A stretch of DNA of 64,000 bases from Vibrio halioticoli NBRC 102217 (lineage in GTDB: Bacteria; Pseudomonadota; Gammaproteobacteria; Enterobacterales; Vibrionaceae). Within the stretch, counting starts at the first letter, position 1. Each line of letters opens with the position of its first letter. Positions 16,681-25,441 of the stretch are shown here, one piece after another. A program made the translations under genes and the position numbers. The stretch lies in the NCBI RefSeq assembly GCF_000496695.1, contig NZ_BAUJ01000019.1:43010-107009 (forward strand). The letters are read 5' to 3'. A model generated the notes under the pieces. That model was not told the origin of the DNA. It searched no databases and saw only the letters and a list, made by a program, of their open reading frames with translations.

Positions 16681-18903
16681 ATGCCAGAACTACCAGATTG
16701 GATTGGTTATGATGTTAGGGTATTAGAGCAGCACGAAGACGTGCTGCTCTCTTCTATTATCATATTGGAACAGTCGGTTGATGTTTGTTTTGATATTCAT
16801 TTCCCTCATTACCCTCAAGCTCACGATAAGCGAATTCATAATCCAGAAAAAATAACGTTAAGTTACGCTAAAACTGAGGCAAGAGGTGCGCCTGATGTTC
16901 TGGCGATTCGAGATGATTTCCCTCGACATCTACCACATTTAAATCCAACGAAGTTGACTTCCCCAGTCTCGATCTGCTTATGGCGTAAAGGTGGAACTAA
17001 AGCTCTATACATACAGAAAGGTATTGAAAGTCTTATTGACGTTCTACAAGAGTGGTTGGTTGACGCATCTTTGGGAGATCTAAATACTGATGGTTGGGAG
17101 CCATCCCCTCGAACGAGTTGTGCAAGCCTAGTTACAAATGCACCGAAGTTGCAAGAGATGATATGCAACCCTAAGAGCGCAGGGATGCTATTACAGCTTG
17201 AGACAAAAGTCTGTTTTAGTAGATTCAAGGGGACGCCATTTGGTGTTTCAGCCAGCAAAGCAATTATTAACCTTAAAAATATTGATAGCTATGTTAACGC
17301 AAGGAAAAACGGTCAATGTGTTACGAAGCAGGTAAGCGTTAAGGGAGAGAAGCTTGAACACCTAAACACGTTTGTCTTAGTACCAAGCCATAGTTATGCC
17401 AATGATATTAATGATAGCCGTGAAATAGAATCTCTAGCTGATCTTAAAGCGTTTGCATGCGATGACATTTATAACGACTTTATTGAGATTGTTGAGTCTG
17501 AGTTTTCTCGCTTCAATGAAGAGCGAGCAGTTATAGTTGTTATTGCCAAACGCAGACCTAAGGCGATGATCTCAGAAATAATGGGGCTTTCTAAAGATGA
17601 AGAGTGTAGAAAAGTTGAGCTGCTTCCGTTTCTAATCCACTATCGTAAACGAGAAATTCAGGTAGACTTTTTATCGCTACGCTCTCGAATGAATCCAGAA
17701 GAGTTAGCCCAAATATCTGGGGTTGAACCCAACGGTGGCTCGTTAGGTTTTATCGGTGCAGGTGCGTTGGGATCTGCAATCTCAGATCAATTAGCGAGAT
17801 CTGGTGTATACAAAATCAAACAGTGGGATAGGGATAGCATAGAGTTACACAATTCTGCTCGTCATGTTTGTATCGACTCCACTTTTGAAACACCAGTGTT
17901 GTCAACTAAAGCGAGAATGGTTGTGGAGCGGCTAAAACAGTTGAGTGAAGAGCATCGAAAGGGAGTTGAAGGTTTCGATAAGCACTTTGAAATTCAAAAT
18001 GAACGAGGCGTTTGCTCTAAGCTCGATTTGCTTATAGACACTACTGGTTCAGATCTCATGGGATCATGGCAAGAGCGTCCTTCATGTGCAGTAACACGAG
18101 TTTATGTTTCCGATAGCGGGCGAATTGGTGTAATACAATGCTTGCAAAGTAATGGGGACGGTGCAGATATCCTAGATCTTGATGCATACCTTATCTTATC
18201 CTCGACTCGGATTGGGGCGTTACGTGACTGGTTGATTCGAGATGCCTCTCTAGAAGCTAAACTAATAGGCTTAAGTTGTAGTAGTGAAACTTTGGCTTTA
18301 CCTTGGTCTTCAGTACTTAACCATGCTTCAACGTTTGTACCTTTGATTAGAAAGCAAATGTCTGAGTCGAGATCAATGCTGGGTATCAATGTTTTAGATG
18401 ACGATGGTCTTCCTCAGGGATACATGCAAGTAGCTAAGCAGGATGAACTGATATTTGAAGCTCAAACCATTGCTGACGCTGATGGTGTAGAGTGGTATAT
18501 TACCGTTCATTCGTCTGTGACAGAGAAGTGCGATAAGGTCACTAGTGAATATGCGCCAAAAGAAGCTGGCGGTTACTTATGTGGCTTAGTGAATATGGAG
18601 CTAAATCGCATCTCAATAGTGTTTGCATCGAAAGGTAAATTTACTTCTACTGCAACTGGGCTAACTCTAGAACCCATTGATGAAGATAATGAGTTTAAGG
18701 CGCTAATGGAAAGTTGTAATGAGATGTTGTTGCCTCTCGGAACATGGCATTCTCATCCTAGTTCTACATCCAAAGAGTCTAGTACTGATATGCGTACATT
18801 GGAAGAAGTTACGAAACAAAAGCAGCCACTACCGTTTGTAATGCTAATCAAAGGAGCTGATGGTATAAACCTTCAAGTAGGGTACAACAGGAATTTTGAC
18901 TAA
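16681..18903 (+). CDS. E2-E1-JAB triple-fusion ubiquitin-like conjugation protein
   Basis: 740 residues. Residues about 1-160 look like a bacterial E2: FPRHLPHLNP followed by SICLW with candidate catalytic Cys99. Residues about 345-560 are a ThiF/E1 adenylation domain: LGFIGAGALGSAISDQLARSG (nucleotide loop near 357-364), WDRDSIELHNSARH, DTTGSD, and candidate thioester Cys533 in LSCSSET. Residues about 605-740 are a JAB/JAMM protease: Glu628, His690, His692, Ser700, Asp703 (HSHP-x5-ESSTD, complete HxHx7SxxD). One chain could thus activate, transfer and remove a modifier. Similar E1-E2 fusions (Cap2) with separate JAB (Cap3) work in type II CBASS, but there is no CD-NTase here. 5 bases after the MBL gene and 2 before the membrane gene. 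Confidence 0.85.
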   Translation: MPELPDWIGYDVRVLEQHEDVLLSSIIILEQSVDVCFDIHFPHYPQAHDKRIHNPEKITLSYAKTEARGAPDVLAIRDDFPRHLPHLNPTKLTSPVSICLWRKGGTKALYIQKGIESLIDVLQEWLVDASLGDLNTDGWEPSPRTSCASLVTNAPKLQEMICNPKSAGMLLQLETKVCFSRFKGTPFGVSASKAIINLKNIDSYVNARKNGQCVTKQVSVKGEKLEHLNTFVLVPSHSYANDINDSREIESLADLKAFACDDIYNDFIEIVESEFSRFNEERAVIVVIAKRRPKAMISEIMGLSKDEECRKVELLPFLIHYRKREIQVDFLSLRSRMNPEELAQISGVEPNGGSLGFIGAGALGSAISDQLARSGVYKIKQWDRDSIELHNSARHVCIDSTFETPVLSTKARMVVERLKQLSEEHRKGVEGFDKHFEIQNERGVCSKLDLLIDTTGSDLMGSWQERPSCAVTRVYVSDSGRIGVIQCLQSNGDGADILDLDAYLILSSTRIGALRDWLIRDASLEAKLIGLSCSSETLALPWSSVLNHASTFVPLIRKQMSESRSMLGINVLDDDGLPQGYMQVAKQDELIFEAQTIADADGVEWYITVHSSVTEKCDKVTSEYAPKEAGGYLCGLVNMELNRISIVFASKGKFTSTATGLTLEPIDEDNEFKALMESCNEMLLPLGTWHSHPSSTSKESSTDMRTLEEVTKQKQPLPFVMLIKGADGINLQVGYNRNFD

Positions 18904-18905
18904 AA

Positions 18906-19403
18906 ATGAAAGAGTTACTAACTAAAATCTCATCTTATAACTTGTTTAATTACTTGTTTCCAGGTGCATTGTTTGTCGTTCTATTAGAAAAACTTACACA
19001 TTTTTCACTAAGGCAGGATGATTTAGTTCTAGGTGTTTTCTTTTACTATTTTCTTGGTTTGGTAATCAGTCGTATGGGTTCGGTCTTTGTTGAGCCTGCT
19101 CTTAAGAAGCTACGAGTTGTTAAGTTTGCTGACTATGCGGATTATTTACCAGCGTCAAAAGAAGATGGCTTAATTGCTACACTTTCGGAACAAAATAACA
19201 TGTTTCGGACTTTATGCTCTGTGATGATGTGTTTAGGTGGGGCGAAAATATGGGAATTTTATTCGTTACAGTACCCCTGGGTCATTGAGAATATGGAGGC
19301 TATCGTAATCTGTGGGCTGGGGATATTATTTGTTCTAGCCTATAGAAAACAGACAGCCTATATTAGTGCCAGAGTGACTCGCCACACAAATAAAAAAAAT
19401 TGA
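18906..19403 (+). CDS. Four-helix membrane protein of the MBL/E2-E1-JAB operon
   Basis: 165 residues with four likely membrane helices: about 13-30 (NYLFPGALFVVLLEKL), 37-60 (LVLGVFFYYFLGLVISRMG), 97-117 and 128-146, with a soluble loop of about 35 residues between helices 2 and 3 and a basic C-terminus. No enzyme motif. Small multi-helix proteins are common membrane-damaging effectors in bacterial defence operons, and the 2-base gap to the E2-E1-JAB gene makes a shared role likely; effector, sensor and anchor cannot be told apart from sequence. Confidence 0.75.
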   Translation: MKELLTKISSYNLFNYLFPGALFVVLLEKLTHFSLRQDDLVLGVFFYYFLGLVISRMGSVFVEPALKKLRVVKFADYADYLPASKEDGLIATLSEQNNMFRTLCSVMMCLGGAKIWEFYSLQYPWVIENMEAIVICGLGILFVLAYRKQTAYISARVTRHTNKKN

Positions 19404-19622
19404 TAATCATATTAGTTTTAACTGAACCATCAATGATAGAGAAGTGAGTTAAGTTCTTTTCGTTCAGCTTTCATTGAATAGATTCGCTTCGCTCAGCGAT
19501 GCTAATGAAAGCCTAGCTCTTGGACGGATCTCAAATTAGTACTATTGATCACTTTGTTATCTCTCCTCGCTTATCCCTATGGATCGCTCATTATGCGGTT
19601 TAGCTATGCGACTTTTCGCTTT

Positions 19623-19748
19623 GTGTCCGAAATGCGGCAACTAGGATTTTAAAATGTCTCCGTGACTCGAAGATTGTGTGGTAATCTTGGTGCTTGACCG
19701 TTTAGCTCAGGTAAACAAGAAGGAGTGTTTACCTGAGCTAAACACATG
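19623..19748 (+). pseudogene. nrdD: Decayed 3' end of a third nrdD copy
   Basis: The bases correspond to the zinc-ribbon and glycyl-radical end of the island nrdD (CPKCGNHDS..VTRRVCGYLGSP..ARPF region, matching 14999-15138), with substitutions, small insertions/deletions and loss of the stop (TAG replaced by GAC). Weak similarity may extend up to about 50 bases further left. Not functional. It is a scar of an earlier nrdDG-carrying island end. Confidence 0.75.
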
Positions 19749-19760
19749 GACTGAGCATAA

Positions 19761-19866
19761 ATGAATTATCATAAGTATCATTCAGTTGATGTTGTGAACG
19801 GAGAGGGGACTCGTTGTACCCTATTTAAACAAGACTTGTATGATCCAGAGCTGTTATGGTGGTTGG
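19761..19866 (+). pseudogene. nrdG: Internally deleted third nrdG copy
   Basis: The first 65 bases match the 5' end of the island nrdG (start ATGAATTATCATAAGTATC), then about 320 bases are missing and the sequence resumes in the 3' part (CAAGACTTGTATGATCC...). The match ends near 19866, where the 3' end of the serine recombinase begins. The 12-base spacing from the decayed nrdD end keeps the original operon layout. Confidence 0.75.
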
Positions 19867-20493
19867 AGTTTGTGAAGCCTTCCATCGGTAATAGGTTGCA
19901 CGCCCTAAGTTGTATGTTTTTAAAGCTTCAGGGAGTTTTTCGACTCCCGCATTTACCATTCGGTGAACCTTCTCACATTTTATAGCTGTCTCTGGATTTG
20001 CTTGCCTGCCTTTAAACTTACCGTGGTTTTTAGCTTTTTCAATGCCTTCACGCTGTCTTCTACGTCTATCTTCGTAATCTTTAGAGGCTGTGGCAGCCAA
20101 GATTTCGATTAGCATTGAATTTACTGATTCCAGCACTCTTTGTTGCATTTCATCTTGAGTTTGCTCTAAGACTTTAAAGCTAGTTGCTACATCACAAGCA
20201 ACAACCTTTAAGCCTTTTTGCTCTATTTCTGATCTTAACGTTTTCCAGTTAGAAGAAGTAAGGCGTGTTAATCGATCTATTTGTTCAACGAGGATAATAT
20301 CGCCTGGTGATGACTCTGATAGTAAACGAGTCAGTTCGGGTCGAGCGACCTTGCGTCCTGAGTAATTCTCGATATATTCGACAGAATTTAATAATGATAG
20401 ATTATTTAGCAAAGCCTGTTCGTGGATATATTCTCTGGCTCGCAATGCGTCTGCTTCAGAAGTTGATGCCCTCAAGTAGATCCTAATAGTCAT
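19825..20493 (-). CDS. Serine recombinase (resolvase/invertase family)
   Basis: 222 residues. N-terminal catalytic domain with IYLRASTSEADALRA (candidate nucleophile Ser10 in RAST), ELTRLLSESSPGDIILVEQIDRLTR (family EQIDRLTR-type motif), the long E helix, and a C-terminal helix-turn-helix (VEKLPEALKTYNLGRATYYRW). Full length for a resolvase. The final 15 or so residues are read antisense through the nrdG relic, so the original C-terminus was probably replaced at the junction. A 33-bp palindrome lies 28 bases upstream of the start. It may have taken part in rearranging the island. Confidence 0.8.
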   Translation of the reverse strand: MTIRIYLRASTSEADALRAREYIHEQALLNNLSLLNSVEYIENYSGRKVARPELTRLLSESSPGDIILVEQIDRLTRLTSSNWKTLRSEIEQKGLKVVACDVATSFKVLEQTQDEMQQRVLESVNSMLIEILAATASKDYEDRRRRQREGIEKAKNHGKFKGRQANPETAIKCEKVHRMVNAGVEKLPEALKTYNLGRATYYRWKASQTPTTITALDHTSLV

Positions 20494-20520
20494 AAAAAGC
20501 CTCGCGGTAGTCTAATATGT

Positions 20521-20553
20521 ACAACTTAAACGATACAGTATCATTTAAGTTGT
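20521..20553. repeat. 33-bp imperfect palindrome upstream of the serine recombinase
   Basis: ACAACTTAAA at the left and TTTAAGTTGT at the right are exact complements, and the centre GATACAGTATC is also palindromic; only two base pairs (plus the central base) do not match over the whole 33 bases. Size and place fit a resolvase crossover site and/or its operator. Confidence 0.6.
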
Positions 20554-21087
20554 CACAACTAATTTTCTGGGTGTAAATGAGACAATTTATACATCGTCTT
20601 GACTGTTCTATATAAGTATACCTATTAGAGACATATAGCCTACTAAGTTAATCGATTTATAAAGTTAATTAATAGCAATAGTATTATTGCTGAAGGTTAA
20701 GATATATTTCGAATAGGTTAAGTGTAGTTCACTAGCAACGGGAATAGGTGTTTTTTAATCTAGATATCCTTATTAACAAAAATAAAAACACTGCCTCAAT
20801 ATAGATTGTAAACATAGGTAAAATGCATCATGTTTCTAACGGATTTAAAATATTATTTCTTGGGTTAACTTTATAAACTCAAGGATAATATGGCGTAATA
20901 ATACCTGTCGTCAGATATTTAATAATACACGATTAGAGACAAAAATATATATTATTGATGTGGGCTAAGAGATTAAAAGTAAATAATCAGTTCTTTATTT
21001 TACATCTAATGACTCGAAGATGTACTTTTAATTTCCCTGCCAAAATAGCGTTAAAAACCTAAAAAACACATGGAAGTTAGTTTATAA
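20554..21087. other. AT-rich gene-free stretch
   Basis: No open frame of useful length with a ribosome site, no RNA gene and no repeat array recognised. The segment is markedly AT-rich and lies between the divergent-facing 5' region of the serine recombinase and the 3' end of the Gabija/DUF262 operon. Confidence 0.5.
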
Positions 21088-21112
21088 AAACAGGTCGCAC
21101 AGCAACCTGTTT
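21088..21112 (-). terminator. Terminator of the Gabija-like/DUF262 operon
   Basis: AAACAGGT (21088-21095) pairs with ACCTGTTT (21105-21112) around a 9-nt loop. On the minus strand it is followed by TTTTATAAA, just after the stop of the last DUF262 gene. Confidence 0.7.
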
Positions 21113-21116
21113 GGTT

Positions 21117-23402
21117 CTACTCTAATTCGTCTGAGGGTTCTAATTGTTCAGACAATTCACTTAAACCTGTAATCTGGTAGGCGAACTTGGTTAACGCTTT
21201 CATTGAATGACTTTCATCAAATTCTAACTCCTCGTCCCCTTGCCATAGTTCATAAGTAAATTTGTCAGAAAGATAAAAATAGAGGTTGCTATCACCTTTG
21301 TATTTGAAGTTGATACTAGGCACTTCACTACTGCCAGTTACATAATCATAGCATTCAAGTCCCTCTAACAAACTAGACATAGGGTGGTCAGTATCTAAAT
21401 TAATTTTACTTAGTTTTAGGAAAGTATAGTAGCTGTATAAGCCATAGTGGTAGCCAGACATCCTAGAGCTACATAGAAGATAAATCTCACTACCTTCGTA
21501 ATTAAAGCGAGCGCACATCCTTTTGCATTCTTTAAGTATGTCTGGTTCATCAATAACACATTTTCTCCAGTCGGAAATAGAAGAGCTTTTCACAAGCAGT
21601 GTCATACCTTCAAGTTCATTACCAACGTCAAGTGCATTGATTAATTGGAACAATATTTTTTGTCTATTTTCTTTATCGTTAAATACACTTCGCCAGTTTT
21701 CATTCCGATCACGAGCGTTACTCCGAGAGTTTCTACAAAAACTTTTGTTTCGACCTTGCCATACTAGATAATCACCAAACGTTAATAAAGCTCGATGAAG
21801 TAAGAAATCCTTCCTATTGAGGGTTTCTTTCGAGAATAAAACGGAAGATTTTTGAGCATTAGTCTTAAATTTATCTAAACAATATAAGTTTTCATTTTTA
21901 CAAGAGTCGAGTAGAAATCCAACTTGACCATAGAAGTAGTAATGCTCATGGTAAGTATCAAAAGCGGCAAGCCATTCGTGATTCTCTAAAATAAGCTGAG
22001 CTTTAAGTACCTCTTCGTTCTTTTGACGATCATTGAAAAAAGATATGTCTTTACTTTCTAAATTAGACAAATTTGGAAAAACACGAGAGTTTAAATGTTT
22101 AGCTAAGCTACATAGCGACTTTACGGCATTGACATAATCAGTAGCCGAGTCGAAGGTTGAATTATTAATTAATCGTTCAGACACACCTAGCCAATGACTT
22201 AAGTTATCTAATTCATTTTGAGAGAGAGGGGATAAGCTATCAAATGATTTATTTTCTGAAATAAATGTGTAGAGTGAAGCAAAACGAACCTTCTCAAGAT
22301 AGCCATTTTCTCGGATTCCATTGTTAAAAACCTCAAGAATCTTTTCTTTGGCTGAGAATTCGTTACTCCAATCAAAATGAAATAGAACCTTATGTATAAA
22401 ATCAAGGAATCGATGTGTGTTGTTTAATGAAGCACCAGAAAAGCAAGCTAGTTCTTCATACATCGTATGACCAAAGTACGAATTATTACGTAAATCATTT
22501 ACAATATTGGAGAATTCTTTAACTGAATTTTTTTTATTTTCAATAATTAAGCCAAATTCAGTAAGAGCTATTGTTTTAAAAAATGCTTGATATACATTGT
22601 CTACTTCATTAACATTTTCTGGTCTCATTTTCCAAAAAATATCTGTCCAGGATTTGTCTAGCTTTAGCCAGAAATCATCTTTTAAATCGATATCATCAGA
22701 ACGATTTACATAACCTTGCAGCCAAGCTTTGAAATTTTCAAAATCTGTTAGAGCTTGTCCTCTAGCATTCATTTTTATGTATAACTCATCTGTTAAGGCA
22801 AAGTTATCCATGTTTAAGAAATGAAAGGTAATTGGTGGCTTTTCCGTACAAATCAACCTTTGCCACAAGCAAGAAGAAAGTGAATCTCTAAACACGTTAT
22901 GCATTTCATCTAAAACGACTAGCATTGCTCTTATAGTAGGGTCATGTTCCCATACTGAAAAAAACCAACCAGCATCACAAATCGTTTCAGAAAGTGAGCC
23001 ATTAATCTTGTGAATGTTTAACTCGCTTCCAAATTGCAGTAGTGAGTTAGTAAATTCTTTAGATGTAATTCTGTTTTCATATTTAAACTTACTCAACTTT
23101 TTCGAAGCTTCAGCTAAATGACCAGAACCTGCTGCAATATACCAATGTAGTAGAAATAGAGTTGTGATTCTTTGTTGTCCATCTAATAGTATTAGGTCAG
23201 CGTCTTTTACTGACCCATAGATGAAATCAAGATCCTGACTTTTTTCAATATCACTAACCATAGTAAATAAAGTAGCTATAAACTCGGTTCTAATCTGACT
23301 CGATTTACTGTCTATACGACCTTGAGCATAATCTCTTTGGATTATGGGGATACATATCGAATGTAGGTCAAGTAATTGCCAGAATGTGCATTTTATGCTC
23401 AT
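21117..23402 (-). CDS. DUF262 protein without HNH nuclease motif
   Basis: 761 residues. The N-terminal DUF262 (ParB/Srx-like) domain shows CIPIIQRDYAQGR and the signature LILLDGQQRITTLFLLHWY, then a linker with ELYIKMNARGQALTDFENFKAWL. The long C-terminal half is of unknown fold and no DUF1524 HNH motif was found, unlike its neighbour. DUF262 proteins couple NTP hydrolysis to DNA cleavage in several anti-phage systems (GmrSD, SspE, BrxU). It overlaps the upstream gene by 4 bases (ATGA type) and is the last gene of the operon. Confidence 0.75.
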   Translation of the reverse strand: MSIKCTFWQLLDLHSICIPIIQRDYAQGRIDSKSSQIRTEFIATLFTMVSDIEKSQDLDFIYGSVKDADLILLDGQQRITTLFLLHWYIAAGSGHLAEASKKLSKFKYENRITSKEFTNSLLQFGSELNIHKINGSLSETICDAGWFFSVWEHDPTIRAMLVVLDEMHNVFRDSLSSCLWQRLICTEKPPITFHFLNMDNFALTDELYIKMNARGQALTDFENFKAWLQGYVNRSDDIDLKDDFWLKLDKSWTDIFWKMRPENVNEVDNVYQAFFKTIALTEFGLIIENKKNSVKEFSNIVNDLRNNSYFGHTMYEELACFSGASLNNTHRFLDFIHKVLFHFDWSNEFSAKEKILEVFNNGIRENGYLEKVRFASLYTFISENKSFDSLSPLSQNELDNLSHWLGVSERLINNSTFDSATDYVNAVKSLCSLAKHLNSRVFPNLSNLESKDISFFNDRQKNEEVLKAQLILENHEWLAAFDTYHEHYYFYGQVGFLLDSCKNENLYCLDKFKTNAQKSSVLFSKETLNRKDFLLHRALLTFGDYLVWQGRNKSFCRNSRSNARDRNENWRSVFNDKENRQKILFQLINALDVGNELEGMTLLVKSSSISDWRKCVIDEPDILKECKRMCARFNYEGSEIYLLCSSRMSGYHYGLYSYYTFLKLSKINLDTDHPMSSLLEGLECYDYVTGSSEVPSINFKYKGDSNLYFYLSDKFTYELWQGDEELEFDESHSMKALTKFAYQITGLSELSEQLEPSDELE

Positions 23403-25423
23403 TTCAACCCCTCAATGTCACAGTAATAATTAATGCATTCGATGATCTCTTTGCGGTATGCTTTTCTATCCTTGGCAGACCATTGGTACATATTCGCCAC
23501 TTTTTCACTATAAAATTTGGAAAAGACATTTTTTGTTGCTATTGGGATAAAATGATGAGTCCCGTTTTTACACATAGATTTTTCATATCTCAATATTGAT
23601 TGTCTTTTTTGGGTGAAAATTAAATTTCCAATACCTCTATTGATTGTAGAAGACAGCAAACAAAGGTTATCAAGGTCATCCATTTCTTCTTCTTCGATAG
23701 TGCCTATCACGGAATCAAGTAGGGTTAAATAAATTTTCTGTGAACATTTTAATTCTTGACTGCTAGAACCGCTCACTTTTAACTGGTTCCATTTCGATAG
23801 AAGTTTATTTAAATTGGTTTTGGTTTCCTCTGGTATGTCTTCTGAAGCTAAGATATGTACCTGAGATTCATGCCATATATCTTGCTGTTTAGCATCTTCT
23901 AATTCTTGAGAGTTTCGAGCATGTATATGCTCTATGTCCCATTGAGTATTGGCGTAAGAGTTAAATGATAATCGTGTACCTTGCCTCCTGTGAGCTGCAA
24001 TATTGAATAGAATAAAAACAGAAATTATATGCTGACGATTACCACCATATTGTAACGCGCTAAAAGATGGCTTTTGATTATCATCAACAAAATATTTTTT
24101 TAGTTCTATACCGATAAGACTTTTTAATGACTCGATAAAATCAGATTTAGTCACACCCTCAGACATTTTCCATAACTTTTGAACTGTACAAATCTTACGA
24201 GTGATCAAAAAACCAACTAGGTGATATAGTTCGTCATTGTCATACCATTCTTGCAAACGGTAGAAACCTTGTCTTAATTTGTGCCACTCCTGTTCGATAA
24301 AGGCTGTTTTTGTCTCTATATTTTTCAGGATTAAATAGTAATGACTGAATGAATGATATTTTTTATCACTTTCAGTGTTTTTAGATTGCTTTGTGGGTTT
24401 GTTTGTCAGTAAATCAAATAATAATTCAATATGGTTCGTATAGTTTTGGTTACTGTTAAAAGGCTGTAAGAAAGCCCAAAAGTCTTTTGTTTGTAATGAC
24501 TGTTCTATGGCATCCCATTGCTGCGACATATGATATTGTTTTAACTTAATTAATTCCGTTCCTTCATCGGAACTGACGAAATGCAGAAATAAAGCTTTGA
24601 TTAATTCAGCGTTTGTTAACGGAATCTTTCCACTATTTAAGCGCATAAAAATATCAATGGATTCTAAGTTATTATTCGAAGGCTCAACTGCATACCAGAT
24701 TACTTTTGTATGATTTAGAAACTTGTCTAACCATTCATGTTTTTGTTCTTCGCTTTTATCAGAAAACCATTCTGAAATCGTGTGGTAAGCTGTATAAAAA
24801 TGATAGTTATCTACATTATCCAAATCAAACTGTGATAGAGCAGGGGTTGGGTATTCCTCATCGGAAATCGAGTCAAATTGTTTGATATAGTTACCCCAAG
24901 GGGTAATTTTCAATGTGCTTGGTAAGTAATGAGCTAAAAACTCACTACTGCTTTTTCGGGTTCTATATTCAATGCTAAATTTATCATGTTGAAGATATGA
25001 GAGGATCATATAACTAGTTGTCATTCTTTGCTGACCATCAACAACCTCCCATAGAGGGCTGTCCTCGTTATATTTTGGAGCATGATATTTTGTTACAACA
25101 GGTTGTAAGCAATAAAAATCGCTTTGAGTGGTGTTAAATTCATCAATATCATTAAGCAGATCTTCAACCTGATCTTTTGTCCATTTATACCCACGCTGGT
25201 AGTCATCTACAAAAAAATTTAGTTGCAGTAATTCTGAAATCGATTTCAATATTAACGTATTGTTACCGAGAACTAATTGCTGCAACCTTTCCATGAATGT
25301 TTCAACATTCTTATCTTCTGATTGAGCAAGTGCGTATTGAAACTCTGTGAATAAATGCTCAATTGCAACCATAGAACTTGTATTTTGTTTTTTTTCAGTA
25401 TTTGGCATTTGCTTGCCTGTCAT
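23399..25423 (-). CDS. DUF262-DUF1524 (HNH) protein
   Basis: 674 residues. N-terminal DUF262 domain: VDDYQRGYKWTKDQVEDLL, WEVVDGQQRMTTSYMIL and IFMRLNSGKIPLTNAELIKAL. C-terminal DUF1524 HNH-type nuclease: TQWDIEHIHARNSQE (catalytic His pair) and LDNLCLLSSTINRGIGNLIF. This is the GmrSD-like arrangement in one chain, used for restriction of modified or foreign DNA. It starts 18 bases after the UvrD-like gene and overlaps the next DUF262 gene, so the two DUF262 proteins are probably partners. Confidence 0.8.
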   Translation of the reverse strand: MTGKQMPNTEKKQNTSSMVAIEHLFTEFQYALAQSEDKNVETFMERLQQLVLGNNTLILKSISELLQLNFFVDDYQRGYKWTKDQVEDLLNDIDEFNTTQSDFYCLQPVVTKYHAPKYNEDSPLWEVVDGQQRMTTSYMILSYLQHDKFSIEYRTRKSSSEFLAHYLPSTLKITPWGNYIKQFDSISDEEYPTPALSQFDLDNVDNYHFYTAYHTISEWFSDKSEEQKHEWLDKFLNHTKVIWYAVEPSNNNLESIDIFMRLNSGKIPLTNAELIKALFLHFVSSDEGTELIKLKQYHMSQQWDAIEQSLQTKDFWAFLQPFNSNQNYTNHIELLFDLLTNKPTKQSKNTESDKKYHSFSHYYLILKNIETKTAFIEQEWHKLRQGFYRLQEWYDNDELYHLVGFLITRKICTVQKLWKMSEGVTKSDFIESLKSLIGIELKKYFVDDNQKPSFSALQYGGNRQHIISVFILFNIAAHRRQGTRLSFNSYANTQWDIEHIHARNSQELEDAKQQDIWHESQVHILASEDIPEETKTNLNKLLSKWNQLKVSGSSSQELKCSQKIYLTLLDSVIGTIEEEEMDDLDNLCLLSSTINRGIGNLIFTQKRQSILRYEKSMCKNGTHHFIPIATKNVFSKFYSEKVANMYQWSAKDRKAYRKEIIECINYYCDIEGLK

Positions 25424-25441
25424 TTACGCTTGGTAATAGCT

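Noticed and set aside
15644..19403. Type II CBASS
   Set aside because: There is an E1-E2-JAB protein but no CD-NTase and no recognised CBASS effector; the first gene is an MBL-fold protein with ComEC-like motifs.
19761..19985. A 74-codon gene beginning like nrdG
   Set aside because: Its first third is the nrdG relic with an internal deletion, and the rest is antisense to the serine recombinase.
20554..21087. CRISPR array or small RNA in the AT-rich gap
   Set aside because: No regularly spaced repeats and no promoter-terminator pair could be seen.
23399..25423. Classical GmrSD type IV restriction system alone
   Set aside because: The HNH domain is already fused to the first DUF262 protein and the second is an additional DUF262 protein; the pair is also embedded in a Gabija-like operon.
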